Of a stretch of DNA of 64,000 nucleotides, positions 55,981-64,000 are shown piece after piece. The translations under genes and the position numbers were made by a program. The stretch covers positions 6,979,204 to 7,043,203 of the forward strand of contig OX235273.1 of assembly GCA_944472155.2 (NCBI GenBank). The letters run 5' to 3'. The notes under the pieces are model-generated. The model was not told where the DNA came from and searched no databases. It saw only the letters and a program-made list of their open reading frames with translations. The stretch is from Trichobilharzia szidati (taxonomy: Eukaryota; Platyhelminthes; Trematoda; Strigeidida; Schistosomatidae). Positions within the stretch are counted from its first letter, which is position 1. Each line of letters starts with the position of its first letter.

Positions 55981-56098
55981 TCTAAATCTATCCCTAATCG
56001 TAACCCTAACCTTAATCCTGACCCTAATTACAACCATTATCCTAACCGTAAACCTAACCCTAATCCTACTTATGACCCTGATCCTAACCCTAACGGGC
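55981..56098. repeat. Telomere-like hexamer tract
   Basis: About nineteen phased hexamers that are exact or degenerate versions of CCTAAC/CCTAAT (the C-rich strand of TTAGGG, the telomere repeat of schistosomes and most animals). Degenerate and internal to the window. Confidence 0.8.
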
Positions 56099-56279
56099 TA
56101 TTAACACATTGTCCAAACAGTACTTAAAAACGTGATCTGGGTGAAATTTGCTCCTTAGTTGGTGAATAGCATTGATATTTCAGCTATGATAATGACAGGT
56201 GCCGTTAGCCAACGACTAGCATGCGTTCAAGGTCATTGGAGCGTTCGCACTCCTGGGCCGCTATTGTTGAACATCGCCG

Positions 56280-56480
56280 TTCATCGAAGGTTTATTAGTG
56301 AGGTTATCCCTATATTTCACGAATTGACGAAGGTAGAATTCACAGATCATTAAATTCCAACGAGCTTGGTCCTTTAACCTGAAGGTCACGGGATGCGCAC
56401 TACTGAGGGGGGGTCGCAATATAGGACGAAATGAACAACTGTCCAGTACTCCCTGGTATGCACTGAAACGTGATGAAATC
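56280..56480 (+). mobile_element. Decayed hammerhead/tRNA-like unit
   Basis: Keeps GAATTGACGAAGGTAGAATTC-like 5' region bases, traces of the tRNA-like head and a ribozyme remnant at 56398-56449 (CTGAGGGG, then AGGACGAAAT, CTGTCCAGTACTCC). The core is damaged. Confidence 0.5.
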
Positions 56481-56623
56481 TAACAGTTGAAATTCCTATA
56501 ATCTACATTTATCATAATTCTTGATGCATCTGGTGTGTGTAACGAGAGAAGATAAAAGGCTTGGTAACGGGCATTTTTTTTAATTAAGGAAAAGCACATC
56601 ATATTTATGCATTCTTAACCACA

Positions 56624-57983
56624 GGGGAAATCAATCGACGAGGCTGTGAAGCTACATCGATTGAGATGGTTAGGACATGTGTTACGTATGCCTAATCATC
56701 GCCTTCCTCGACAACGAGGAATGTTAGCTGACATAGGGTCAAGCTGGAAAAGAGCTAGCGGCGATCAAATCAAAACATGGCTTCATCAGTCAATGAAATC
56801 TACAACACATGTATAATCCCCATCCAGGCATTAATGAAAACAAAACACGTAGATCAGCGAAGAGTCTCTTATCGGCGAATTCATTTTCTTAGCTGTACAA
56901 TCGCAAATATATATGTTATTTTGTATGTGTGTGTACATTAAGTTTGTCAAACAAAAATACAATCGGTTATAGTTATTTTAACTAAACAGGTAAAGATTGG
57001 TAATTGGAGTTACGTAATACAAAATCAGTCAAGAAAATTAGGTGTTAGTGAAATTAGGGTAGTAACAAAGGTGATGAGTTGTCACAAACAGTTGTTAAAA
57101 GAAGTTATGTAATAATATGAGTAGTTTGATGAGTGAGTTTTACTCAGAATGCACATAGGAACAAAGTAGATAATGTGAAATTACGTAAGAGTTCTAAATG
57201 AATACAAGAATTATAAGCAATTGCAGAACAGGCAAACAAACAAAATTAAGTCATCAAAATAAAAAAAATTAAATCAAATCAAAAAAGTTGTTACCAAGAC
57301 AGTAGAAGTGGTTGAGTAATCCTCTTTTGTATGCACAGCTCCGGTTTTTCTATGTGAATGGCCAGAGCTTCAGCGATACAAAGAAGACGAAACCGTATTG
57401 CCTTTGATAGGTTATTCTTGACTCTGTAGATTACTTTGAAGGAGGCGTTTGTTGAAATGGAATGATCAGTGTTAACCAGGTGTTCAATAACTATAACCAA
57501 TTGTATTTTTGTTTGACAAACTTAATGTACACATACATACAAAATAACACATATATATTTGCGATTGTACAGCTAAGAAAATGAATTCGGCGAAAAGAGA
57601 CTCTTCGCTGATCTACGTGTTTTGTTTTCATGAAATCTACAACAGTTAGTTAAACTAACTGTAAGCTACGTAAGAAGGTGTGGAATTCTTGGTTGGGGTC
57701 CTCAGGACGGTAAAAACCAGTGAAGGCTGGAGACAATTGGTGATATGGCTCAAAATCGTTCTCAATGACAGCCCAGATGCATCCACTCTTTGTGACTTAT
57801 AATACCCAATAAAACTATATTGTTCTTCGATATTACTATTCTTTCTGTCTCATATCTCTTTTTACTGTCTCTATTTTGCATTTCCTTTTACTTTCTTCTC
57901 TCGCTTTGTGTGGTACATGGAGGGAGTGTGACAAGCTGAACTGCTGCACATCGGTGCAAAGTTCTATGTCGAAGACAGACAGA
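56624..57983 (+). mobile_element. RTE-B, 5'-truncated, 14 bp TSD, with nested PLE
   Basis: Plus strand: end of the polyprotein ([20 protein letters not shown], about 56637-56700) is interrupted by the PLE 56807-57630. It then continues with the 3' UTR and GTTCTATGTCGAAGACAGAC tail. CATTCTTAACCACA at 56610-56623 and 57984-57997 flanks the whole. Confidence 0.8.
56807..57630 (-). mobile_element. Short PLE with inverted terminal arms and 13 bp TSD
   Basis: Flanked by TGAAATCTACAAC (56794-56806 and 57631-57643) inside an RTE-B copy. Arms about 56834-56977 and 57500-57629 are near-identical in opposite sense (shared: AAAACAAAACACGTAGATCA, GCGAAGAGTCTCTT, TTAGCTGTACAATCGCAAAT). The core on the minus strand encodes only the last part of the endonuclease (VIEHLVNTDHSIST, FKVIYRVKNNLSKAIRFRLL, ALAIHIEKPELCIQKRI, stop at 57291) and a 3' UTR with TTACGTAA at 57010-57017 and 57181-57188. 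Confidence 0.85.
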
Positions 57984-57997
57984 CATTCTTAACCACA

Positions 57998-58654
57998 TCA
58001 CAGTTTGCCTAGGTCATAGGAACTAAAGGAAATAATAATAATAATAGGAGGATAAATCATTCCGATTGGTTGACAATTGACCTTCTAAGGTTAGACAAGT
58101 TGTCCAAAAAGGTGGTTATTTCAAATCCGCAAACTTAAACTAAATCCAAATTTGAGGAATGAACACTTCTGCCTCCTTTGCAGCAACCATTGACTTAAAA
58201 TGTTGGTTTCAATTTTTGGTTGCATCCTATCAATCTGCATCACACCACACTACTATTTGCCCACCCAAACTCGTCAGAGAGAGCGAGATTCACAATCCAG
58301 TGACCCAATGGTGGTTGGTGATCAGCCGCTTCTATATGCCAGTAAATCACAGCTCCACTTAAGTTTTGAGTGAGATTCGAATCTAGGGTGGGTGCATGTT
58401 ACCTGACAGGGTTTTGGTTCTTAAGTCAATGAATAGTCACTCACACAAACACGTCTCCATTAGTAATGCAAGTAGAAGTATTTCATCGTTCAGTAAAACA
58501 AAAAAATAATACAAAGAAACGACCAAATCAGTGTGCAGAGATGTTGACAGCTGTATTGTTTTATTGATTAAAAATGTATAACAAATATATTTTCAAGTAT
58601 TGGTTTTTTGCAGGGATTTCGTTTGACACCGAGCACTTCGGTCCAATCAATCGA
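57998..58654. other. Unassigned sequence
   Basis: No gene recognised. 58370-58410 includes GAGATTCGAATCTAGGGTGG, resembling a box B remnant, but no box A or ribozyme is seen. Confidence 0.35.
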
Positions 58655-58870
58655 CGGGAAAATCTAAAATTGAATTAAAAAATTAATATGACTCGTTGCA
58701 CAAGAGGTCCGGTAGATAACGCTTTGGCGTCTGAAACTATGGGCACTGAATTCGAGTTTCGACGGGAACATCATCACTCACTGCGGAATGCAGGTGCATC
58801 CAGATGATGAGTCCCAAACAGGACGAAATGCACATCTTGGATTCCACTGCTAGTCACCATCCACCAATTA
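58655..58870 (+). mobile_element. Sm-alpha-like SINE with hammerhead
   Basis: Plus strand: a tRNA-like head (GGTCCGGTAGATAACGC as box A region, GAATTCGAGTTTCGACGGG as box B region, about 58706-58775), then the hammerhead domain (58795-58850) and GATTCCACTGCTAGTCACCA. This closely follows the architecture described for schistosome Sm-alpha repeats, and is a different subtype from the other hammerhead units here. Confidence 0.75.
58795..58850 (+). ncRNA. Hammerhead ribozyme, Sm-alpha type, core C3 mutated
   Basis: Stem I ATCCAG pairs with TTGGAT. Stem II is GTCC/GGAC. GAAA is intact, stem III is two pairs (AT/AT) with a GCAC loop, and the cleavage triplet is ATC. The core reads ATGATGAG where CTGATGAG is expected: base 58804 is A instead of C3, which pairs with G8 in the active fold. 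That single change should abolish cleavage. Confidence 0.75.
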
Positions 58871-58871
58871 A

Positions 58872-59460
58872 TTTTTTTTGATTGGTTACACCATTTCATC
58901 ATAAGGTGACATCAGTTAGAGAACCATTGGAAGACCACCTGGGAGTACTGGACAGCTATTTCGTCCCGTTAGTTTGGGACGCACCCACCGCCAGGGTTCA
59001 AACCCAGGACCTTCTGATTACAAGGCGAACTAGTAGACCATTGAGCCACTCGGGCTCTATCCAGTGCCCCATGAATTCCAACTTCTGCCAATTCAAGACA
59101 TACTGCGATCGCTAGCCAATATCATCGCTAGCGAGTATTTGTCCTCACATCCAACCTGCTGTACCCTACTGGTCATGACGTCCCACTAGAACCCCAGGTC
59201 ACTGCCTGAATAGAGCCAGTCGCTAGTGCACATCAGGTCAATTTTCAAGTTTTGTAGGAATTTTCATTTGATTGGTTGGATTATTTCATCATGAGCTGAC
59301 ATCAGTTAGAGAGAACCATTGGAAAATCAGGCAGGGATTACCGGATAACTAACTGTTTCGTCTCACTAGTTTGTGACTCTTCAGCAGTACGCATTCACCG
59401 CTAGGAGGTAAGAACCGAGGAACTTCCGGTTACAAGGCTAGCGAGCTCGTAGACCATTAG
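58872..59460 (-). mobile_element. Two hammerhead/tRNA-like units in head-to-tail tandem
   Basis: On the minus strand, one unit (about 59460-59235; 5' region lost) runs directly into a second, complete unit (about 59234-58875) at the junction CTTGAAAATTGACCTGATG. The second unit has box A TGGCTCAATGGTC (about 59036-59048) and a box B-like GGGTTTGAACCC, but its ribozyme has lost the CTGATGA strand by deletion. The first keeps a complete core at 59337-59391. Confidence 0.7.
59337..59391 (-). ncRNA. Type I hammerhead ribozyme motif with intact core
   Basis: Minus strand: stem I GTACTG pairs with CGGTAA at five positions including a wobble. CTGAAGAG is at 59377-59384, stem II is GTCAC...GTGAGAC with the closing G-C pair, GAAA is at 59356-59359, and the cleavage triplet is ATC (59344-59346). 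Stem III is weak (A-U then a C-A mismatch). It has the most complete catalytic core in the window. Confidence 0.7.
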
Positions 59461-59699
59461 AAGAATATTTTATTTCGCAGTTTTGTTCCTGAAATATTTG
59501 CTTGTATGTAATTCACAATTGTTTTTTCTGCATAAACAGATCAATCTTCCGAGTATATTGGCCAAACAAGAGAAGTGTAAACAACAAATGAAAGAAGGTT
59601 AGTCACTTTATTTGTTGTTTATCTAATAATAATAATGAAAATGCGGTGAAGTTAAATTTCAAAATAAAATATTTGCTTGAATATGTCCTAAGCAGACAG

Positions 59700-60430
59700 A
59701 CCTTTCTTCATCCCTCTGATGAAGTTAGATTAAGCACAATCTTCTGCAATCAGCAGAAACAGCAACACAATTCAGGTTTTCAACACCAATGTCGAGTTAG
59801 TAAGTTAGTTAGTTCTTCTATTATATGCGTGAAAAACTTGGTGGAATGAGTTATGAAAAGCATTTTCAACAGACATTTTTTTTCAAACACGTTCATCAAC
59901 CTGAAACCAATCTGGAAATCTTCGTCACTCCTCAGCATCAACAACAAAATTCGGATTTTCAATACAAACGTCAAGTCAGTCACTTCTTCTATACGGATCA
60001 GAAACCTGGCGGGTCACAAAGAATATTTCCAACAGCCTGTTGCAGACCTTTATCAACAACTGTCTTCGCTGGTTCTATACTGAAGATCAGATGGCTGGAA
60101 AGAATCACAAACAAGAAACTATGGGGGCAAACAAAACAAGAACCAATCGCTCAACAAATATGCAGGAGAAAGTGGAGATGGATTGGAGGAGGCCTCTGGG
60201 TGACATCGCGCGTCAGGCCAATGCTCGAGTGGAACCCGAAAGGGAAGCGGCGAGTAGTGGGACATCCAAAGGTGACATGGAGGAGAGATCGTGTGAAGAG
60301 AAGCTGAAACAGTATGGACTAACATGGATGCAAGTGAAAAGCATAGCAGAAGACAGAAGCAAGTGGAGACGTGCACAGTTGAAGCCCTATGTTCCACTAG
60401 GAACTCAAGGGAACAATAATAAATAATAAT
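59700..60430 (+). mobile_element. LINE family C, 5'-truncated
   Basis: Broken plus frames encode NTFINLKPIWKSSSLLSINN, GHKEYFQQPVADLYQQL (shifted frame), CRRKWRWIGGGLWVTS and the 3' UTR CCACTAGGAACTCAAGGGAA with AATAAT tail. It starts with a diverged duplicate of its own region (59740-59870). Confidence 0.65.
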
Positions 60431-60838
60431 ATAACTATAAATTCTTATCAGTAGTTGCTGCTGCTGCCTTCACTGGCTCCATCCTGAAGATCAAATGGCC
60501 AGTTTAACTGGCCAATCAACCATAACCTCCTATTGCTCAACAACTATTCTGAAGTAAACTGCAGATGGATTGGACATCTGATGAGGAGAGAGAGCATTGG
60601 GTGACAACATCGCACATCAGTTCATTGTCGGATTGGGATCTCAGTGGGAAATGATAAATTTGGCTTGTGTCTGAGGGTGAAATGGAGGCGATCATATGAG
60701 GAAGAGGAGGACATGAGAGCCTGTGGACAATCTTGGGGTCAGTTAAAGAGGGCTGCTGAGAACAAAACAAATTGGGGGGTGTGCTATTGGAGACCTATGT
60801 TCCACTCGGAACCCCATGGGAATAATAATAATAATAAA
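60431..60838 (+). mobile_element. LINE family C, diverged 3' fragment
   Basis: Follows directly after the previous copy. GAAGATCAAATGGCC, AGATGGATTGGACATCTGAT and the end CCACTCGGAACCCCATGGGA with AATAATAAT tail show the same family but an older, distinct copy. Confidence 0.6.
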
Positions 60839-60976
60839 GCCGCTCATTAATAAGTTTCAAAAGACGCCTTCTTCTTCGTCAGGTTCTACAGTTGGAGAAT
60901 TATTGTTAATAATAATAGTAATAACATTAATGTTTTTTTTAATTACACTGAATCAGTAAAATCGATAGATTACAGT

Positions 60977-61939
60977 GTGATATCCGACTATCGACCAAAG
61001 GGCGGGTGTACTGCTCAACAGTCCGCTCCGTCCTCCTTTATGGCTGTGAGTTCGAAATAGCCATTGAGAGTGGAAGACATGAAAAGATTAGCTGTATTTG
61101 ATCATAGGTGTCTGCGTTCTATCTCCCATGTGAAGTGGTATAATAAGGTGAGCAATATTGAGGTTAGGCGTCGGTGGAGTGTTAGATAAGGAGGGGAAAT
61201 CAATCGACGACGCTGTGAAGCTACATCGACTGAGATGGTTAGGACATGTGTTACGTATGCCTAGTCATCGCCTTCCTCGACAACGGGCAATGTTAGCTGA
61301 TATAGGGCCAGGCTGGAAAAGAGCTAGCGGCGGTCAAATGAAAACATGACACCAGTCAATGAAATCCGCAACAGTTAGTTTAATCTAGCCACGTAGGAAG
61401 GTGTAGATTTCCTGACTAGTTGGGATCCTCGGGACGGTAAAAACCAATGAAGGCTGGAGACAATTGGTGATGATATGGCTCAAAATCGTTGTCAACGGCC
61501 TACGTAGATGTATTCAGTCTCTGTAATCTTTCATATTCCTTTCTACCATTACTCATTCTGATTCACTCTTATACTTGTCAAAACTCTACTGATTCCCTCC
61601 ACTCATTTTCTTGTCTACCTTTGTGTGCTATTTGGAACGTGGCAACTCAAAGTGCTGCACTTCGGTGCCAAGTTCTATGTTAAATCCAGACAGACAGATA
61701 TGGCTCAAAATCGTTCTGAATGCCTGGCACAGATACATCCTTGTGATTTATGATATCCAGTGAAACTATATTGTTCTTCGTTATTACTATTCTTTCTGTC
61801 TCATATCTCTGTTTACTGTCTCTATTATGCATTTCTTTTACTTTCTTCTCTTGCTTTGTGTGCTACATGGAGGGAGTGTGGTGACTTGAATTGCTGCACA
61901 TCGGTGCAAAGTTCTTTTTTGAAAACAGACAGACAGACA
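60977..61939 (+). mobile_element. Chimeric RTE (B body, A 3' UTR, B 3' UTR) with one 13 bp TSD
   Basis: Plus strand: end of a B-type polyprotein ([37 protein letters not shown]), a switch near 61469-61487 into the A-type 3' UTR (61490-61683), a CAGA tail, then a B-type 3' UTR (about 61686-61920) and a second CAGA tail. GATAGATTACAGT at 60964-60976 and 61940-61952 flanks the whole, showing one insertion event. Confidence 0.85.
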
Positions 61940-62109
61940 GATAGATTACAGTTCAAAAGCATCTGTAAACGTGACAATATGCATCAATATAATATCAGAT
62001 GTATTAGGAATAATAATATAGAATTTATGAGTCTATAGATTCCACAGCAGGCCAGAATGTAGTAATAGTGGCTACTTTGATCTGTTTCTTTTCCACCCAG
62101 AACTCTCCT

Positions 62110-62345
62110 TGTTTTAAGCGAATTGTAATAATATATTAAATGCATTCAATGGTTGCCATCCAGCGATAAAATTCACACTGGAAATAGAGAACGAGTCTAG
62201 TATTCATTTCCTCGATGTGAACTTATCATGTAGGACTGATGGAACTCTGAAGAAATCGATTTATCGAAAGCTGTCATGGAATGGTCAACTGGACAAAATT
62301 TCTACAGCTGGGTACCCATTTGTTCGAAAATAGAAACCTGATCCC
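62110..62345 (+). pseudogene. PLE reverse transcriptase fragment
   Basis: Across frameshifts the plus strand reads IKFTLEIENES, FLDVNLSCRTDGTLKKSIYR and KLSWNGQLDKIS, the counterpart of the PLE RT segment at 51076-52206 (IQFTLEKESN, FLDVQPARREQDGTLK, WNGQLISF). Isolated and dead. Confidence 0.6.
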
Positions 62346-62499
62346 GTCGCTTGGCACTCGCATTCGGCGCAAACTATTCCAAAGTATTTAATGCCTGACA
62401 TAGTTAGTATTTCAATGGTCTTTGCGCTAAAAGCAGCATCTTTTGAACGGACCAGTTCTTATTGATAATCAAGTTTATGTCTCAACGTGAAGTTAATTT

Positions 62500-62830
62500 C
62501 GTCTGATATTTAAAAGGATTTAAGATAAGACCATTTAGCTTAGACCACTGACTACTGTCGGAGAAAAAGCTATTAAAAGTTTGAAACATTCAGATTGGGA
62601 CGAAACTGGCAACGAGACAGTCGGGTCATCAGCGTATTTAACAAAGTTGATTTCATCCGTAAGAGGTAAGTTATGTACGAAAAAAGGAAAAGGCGAGAGA
62701 GAGAACAGCACCTTGAGGGACGCCAGTTTCAATAATCAAGCAAGCCAGAGGAGAATTCGCCTTTATACACGGTGTACTGCATTCTATTGGAGAAATAAGA
62801 ATACCACCAGTTAACAGCTGAGAACTGAGT
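62500..62830 (-). pseudogene. Non-LTR reverse transcriptase fragment
   Basis: Minus strand: GVPQGAVLSLSPFPFFVHN, then LPLTDEINFVKYADDPTVSL (catalytic box). It ends at about 62500. It differs in sequence from all RTE, CR1-I and family C copies in the window, so it marks a further LINE family, possibly CR1 or Jockey type. Confidence 0.55.
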
Positions 62831-62835
62831 TGATG

Positions 62836-63620
62836 TTATTATTATTATTATTGTTCCCTTGGGTTCCTAGTGGAACATAGGGCTTCAACTGTACGTCTCC
62901 ACTTGCTTCTGTCTTCTGCTATGCTTTTCACTTGCATCCATGTTAGTCCATACTGTTTCAGCTTCTCTTCACACGATCTCTCCTCCATGTCACCTTTGGA
63001 TGTCCCACTACTCGCCGCTTCCCTTTCGGGTTCCACTCGAGCATTGGCCTGACGCGCGATGTCACCCAGAGGCCTCCTCTTTCAATCCATCTCCACTTTC
63101 TCCTGCATATTTGTTGAGCGATTGGTTCTTGTTTTGTTTGCCCCCATAGTTTCTTGTTTGTGATTCTTTCCAGCCATCTGATCTTCAGTATAGAACCAGC
63201 GAAGACAGTTGTTGATAAAGGTCTGCAACAGGCTGTTGGAAATATTCTTTGTGACCCGCCAGGTTTCTGATCCGTATAGAAGAAGTGACTGACTTGACGT
63301 TTGTATTGAAAATCCGAATTTTGTTGTTGATGCTGAGGAGTGACGAAGATTTCCAGATTGGTTCCAGGTTGATGAATGTGTTTCTCGCTTTCCCGATTCT
63401 CGATTTGACATCCTCGTCCGTTCCTCCTGTAGTTGAGACAATGCTCCCTAGATAAGTCAATGAATTAACCTCTTTCAAATCCCTCCAGTTGATGGTGATT
63501 GGCGCTGGATGTTGCTGCTGCTGTTGTTGTTGGTTAGTTATTTTGATAACCTTCGTCTTGTCTATGTTCACCTGGAGTCCTGTCTTTGCTGCTTCTTCGA
63601 ACAGTTTGTTGGTACGTAGT
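62836..63620 (-). mobile_element. LINE family C, 5'-truncated
   Basis: Minus strand: [78 protein letters not shown] in two frames. The 3' UTR and an AATAAT tail start at 62836. No TSD recognised. Confidence 0.7.
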
Positions 63621-63664
63621 CGTAAGCAGATGTGTAGTCAAAGAAGGTGTTATATGATTATGTA

Positions 63665-64000
63665 TTATTATTCCTTTGGGTTCCGAGTGGAACATCATAG
63701 GGCTTCAACAACACATCTCTACTTTGTTTTGTTTTCTCCTGTCCACTTCAGCTGGGTAAACGATTGCCCATAATCTCTGATCTCCTCCATGTCATTGACG
63801 ACCCACTCGTCGCTTCCCATTTGGATTCCACTCGAGAGATGTCCTGCATTGAGCGGATGTCATTCGATGGCCTCCTCAACTTATACCTGACCAACACATC
63901 TCCATTTTCTCCTGCATATTTGTTGAGCAATCGGCTCTCGCTTGGTTTGTTCCACTACAGAGTTTCTTGTTGCTAATTCTTTCTGGCCTGCCGGCGGGCT
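63665..64000 (-). mobile_element. LINE family C 3' fragment, diverged, cut by window end
   Basis: Begins with the family 3' end on the minus strand (TTATTATTCCTTTGGGTTCC on the plus strand). It continues with sequence similar to 3661-3960. Confidence 0.6.

Noticed and set aside
50585..64000. C-terminal exons of GPN1 downstream of copy 2
   Set aside because: I looked for the conserved acidic and C-terminal segments and saw only retroelement sequence, so nothing can be annotated.
1..64000. CRISPR arrays, operons, ribosome-binding sites or bacterial terminators
   Set aside because: The intron-containing gene and retroelement content are eukaryotic; no such structures are present.

Overview
The window looks like a flatworm genome, most likely a schistosome (Schistosoma or a close relative). 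The evidence is AT-rich DNA packed with RTE-like, CR1-like and Penelope-like retroelements, SINE-like repeats that join a tRNA-like head to a hammerhead ribozyme (the architecture known from schistosome Sm-alpha repeats), and a host gene with very short 5' introns followed by a long one, as is typical of schistosomes. The species cannot be fixed from the sequence alone.

The only host protein gene I can support is GPN1 (GPN-loop GTPase 1, XAB1). It is present twice in direct orientation (37654-42259 and 45209-50504) inside a roughly 8-11 kb tandem duplication (31454-42322 and 42822-50570) separated by an assembly gap. Each copy has the same four 5' exons coding for 290 residues, with two amino-acid differences, and neither shows the C-terminal exons. 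The copies differ by private retroelement insertions: a 4.3 kb nested RTE insertion upstream of copy 1, a 0.54 kb LINE insertion upstream of copy 2, and a 700 bp insertion in intron 3 of copy 2. They could be paralogues or two haplotypes joined by the assembler.

Layout. 1-19 kb: Penelope-like (PLE) remnants, some flanked by inverted arms, hammerhead/tRNA-like units, nested LINE fragments and a foldback repeat. 19-31 kb: two opposed copies of one CR1-like element (19124-22075 minus, 25930-31080 plus) around a second CR1-like family and other LINE debris. 31-50.5 kb: the GPN1 duplication. 50.6-64 kb: a PLE with a readable reverse transcriptase and GIY-YIG endonuclease, several RTE copies, tandem hammerhead units, a telomere-like tract and LINE fragments.

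The repeats form an interacting community. Target-site duplications (TSDs) can be read directly for many insertions, so the order of events can be reconstructed. RTE copies end in CAGA-type tails, and two 3' UTR types are chained through these tails in at least two loci. One such chimera carries its own 13 bp TSD, so it moved as a unit. A tRNA-like SINE carries a 3' end like that of the local LINE family C. Hammerhead units occur head-to-tail, and one abuts the end of a PLE coding region. Names such as RTE-A, RTE-B, LINE-C, CR1-I and CR1-II are working labels used only here.
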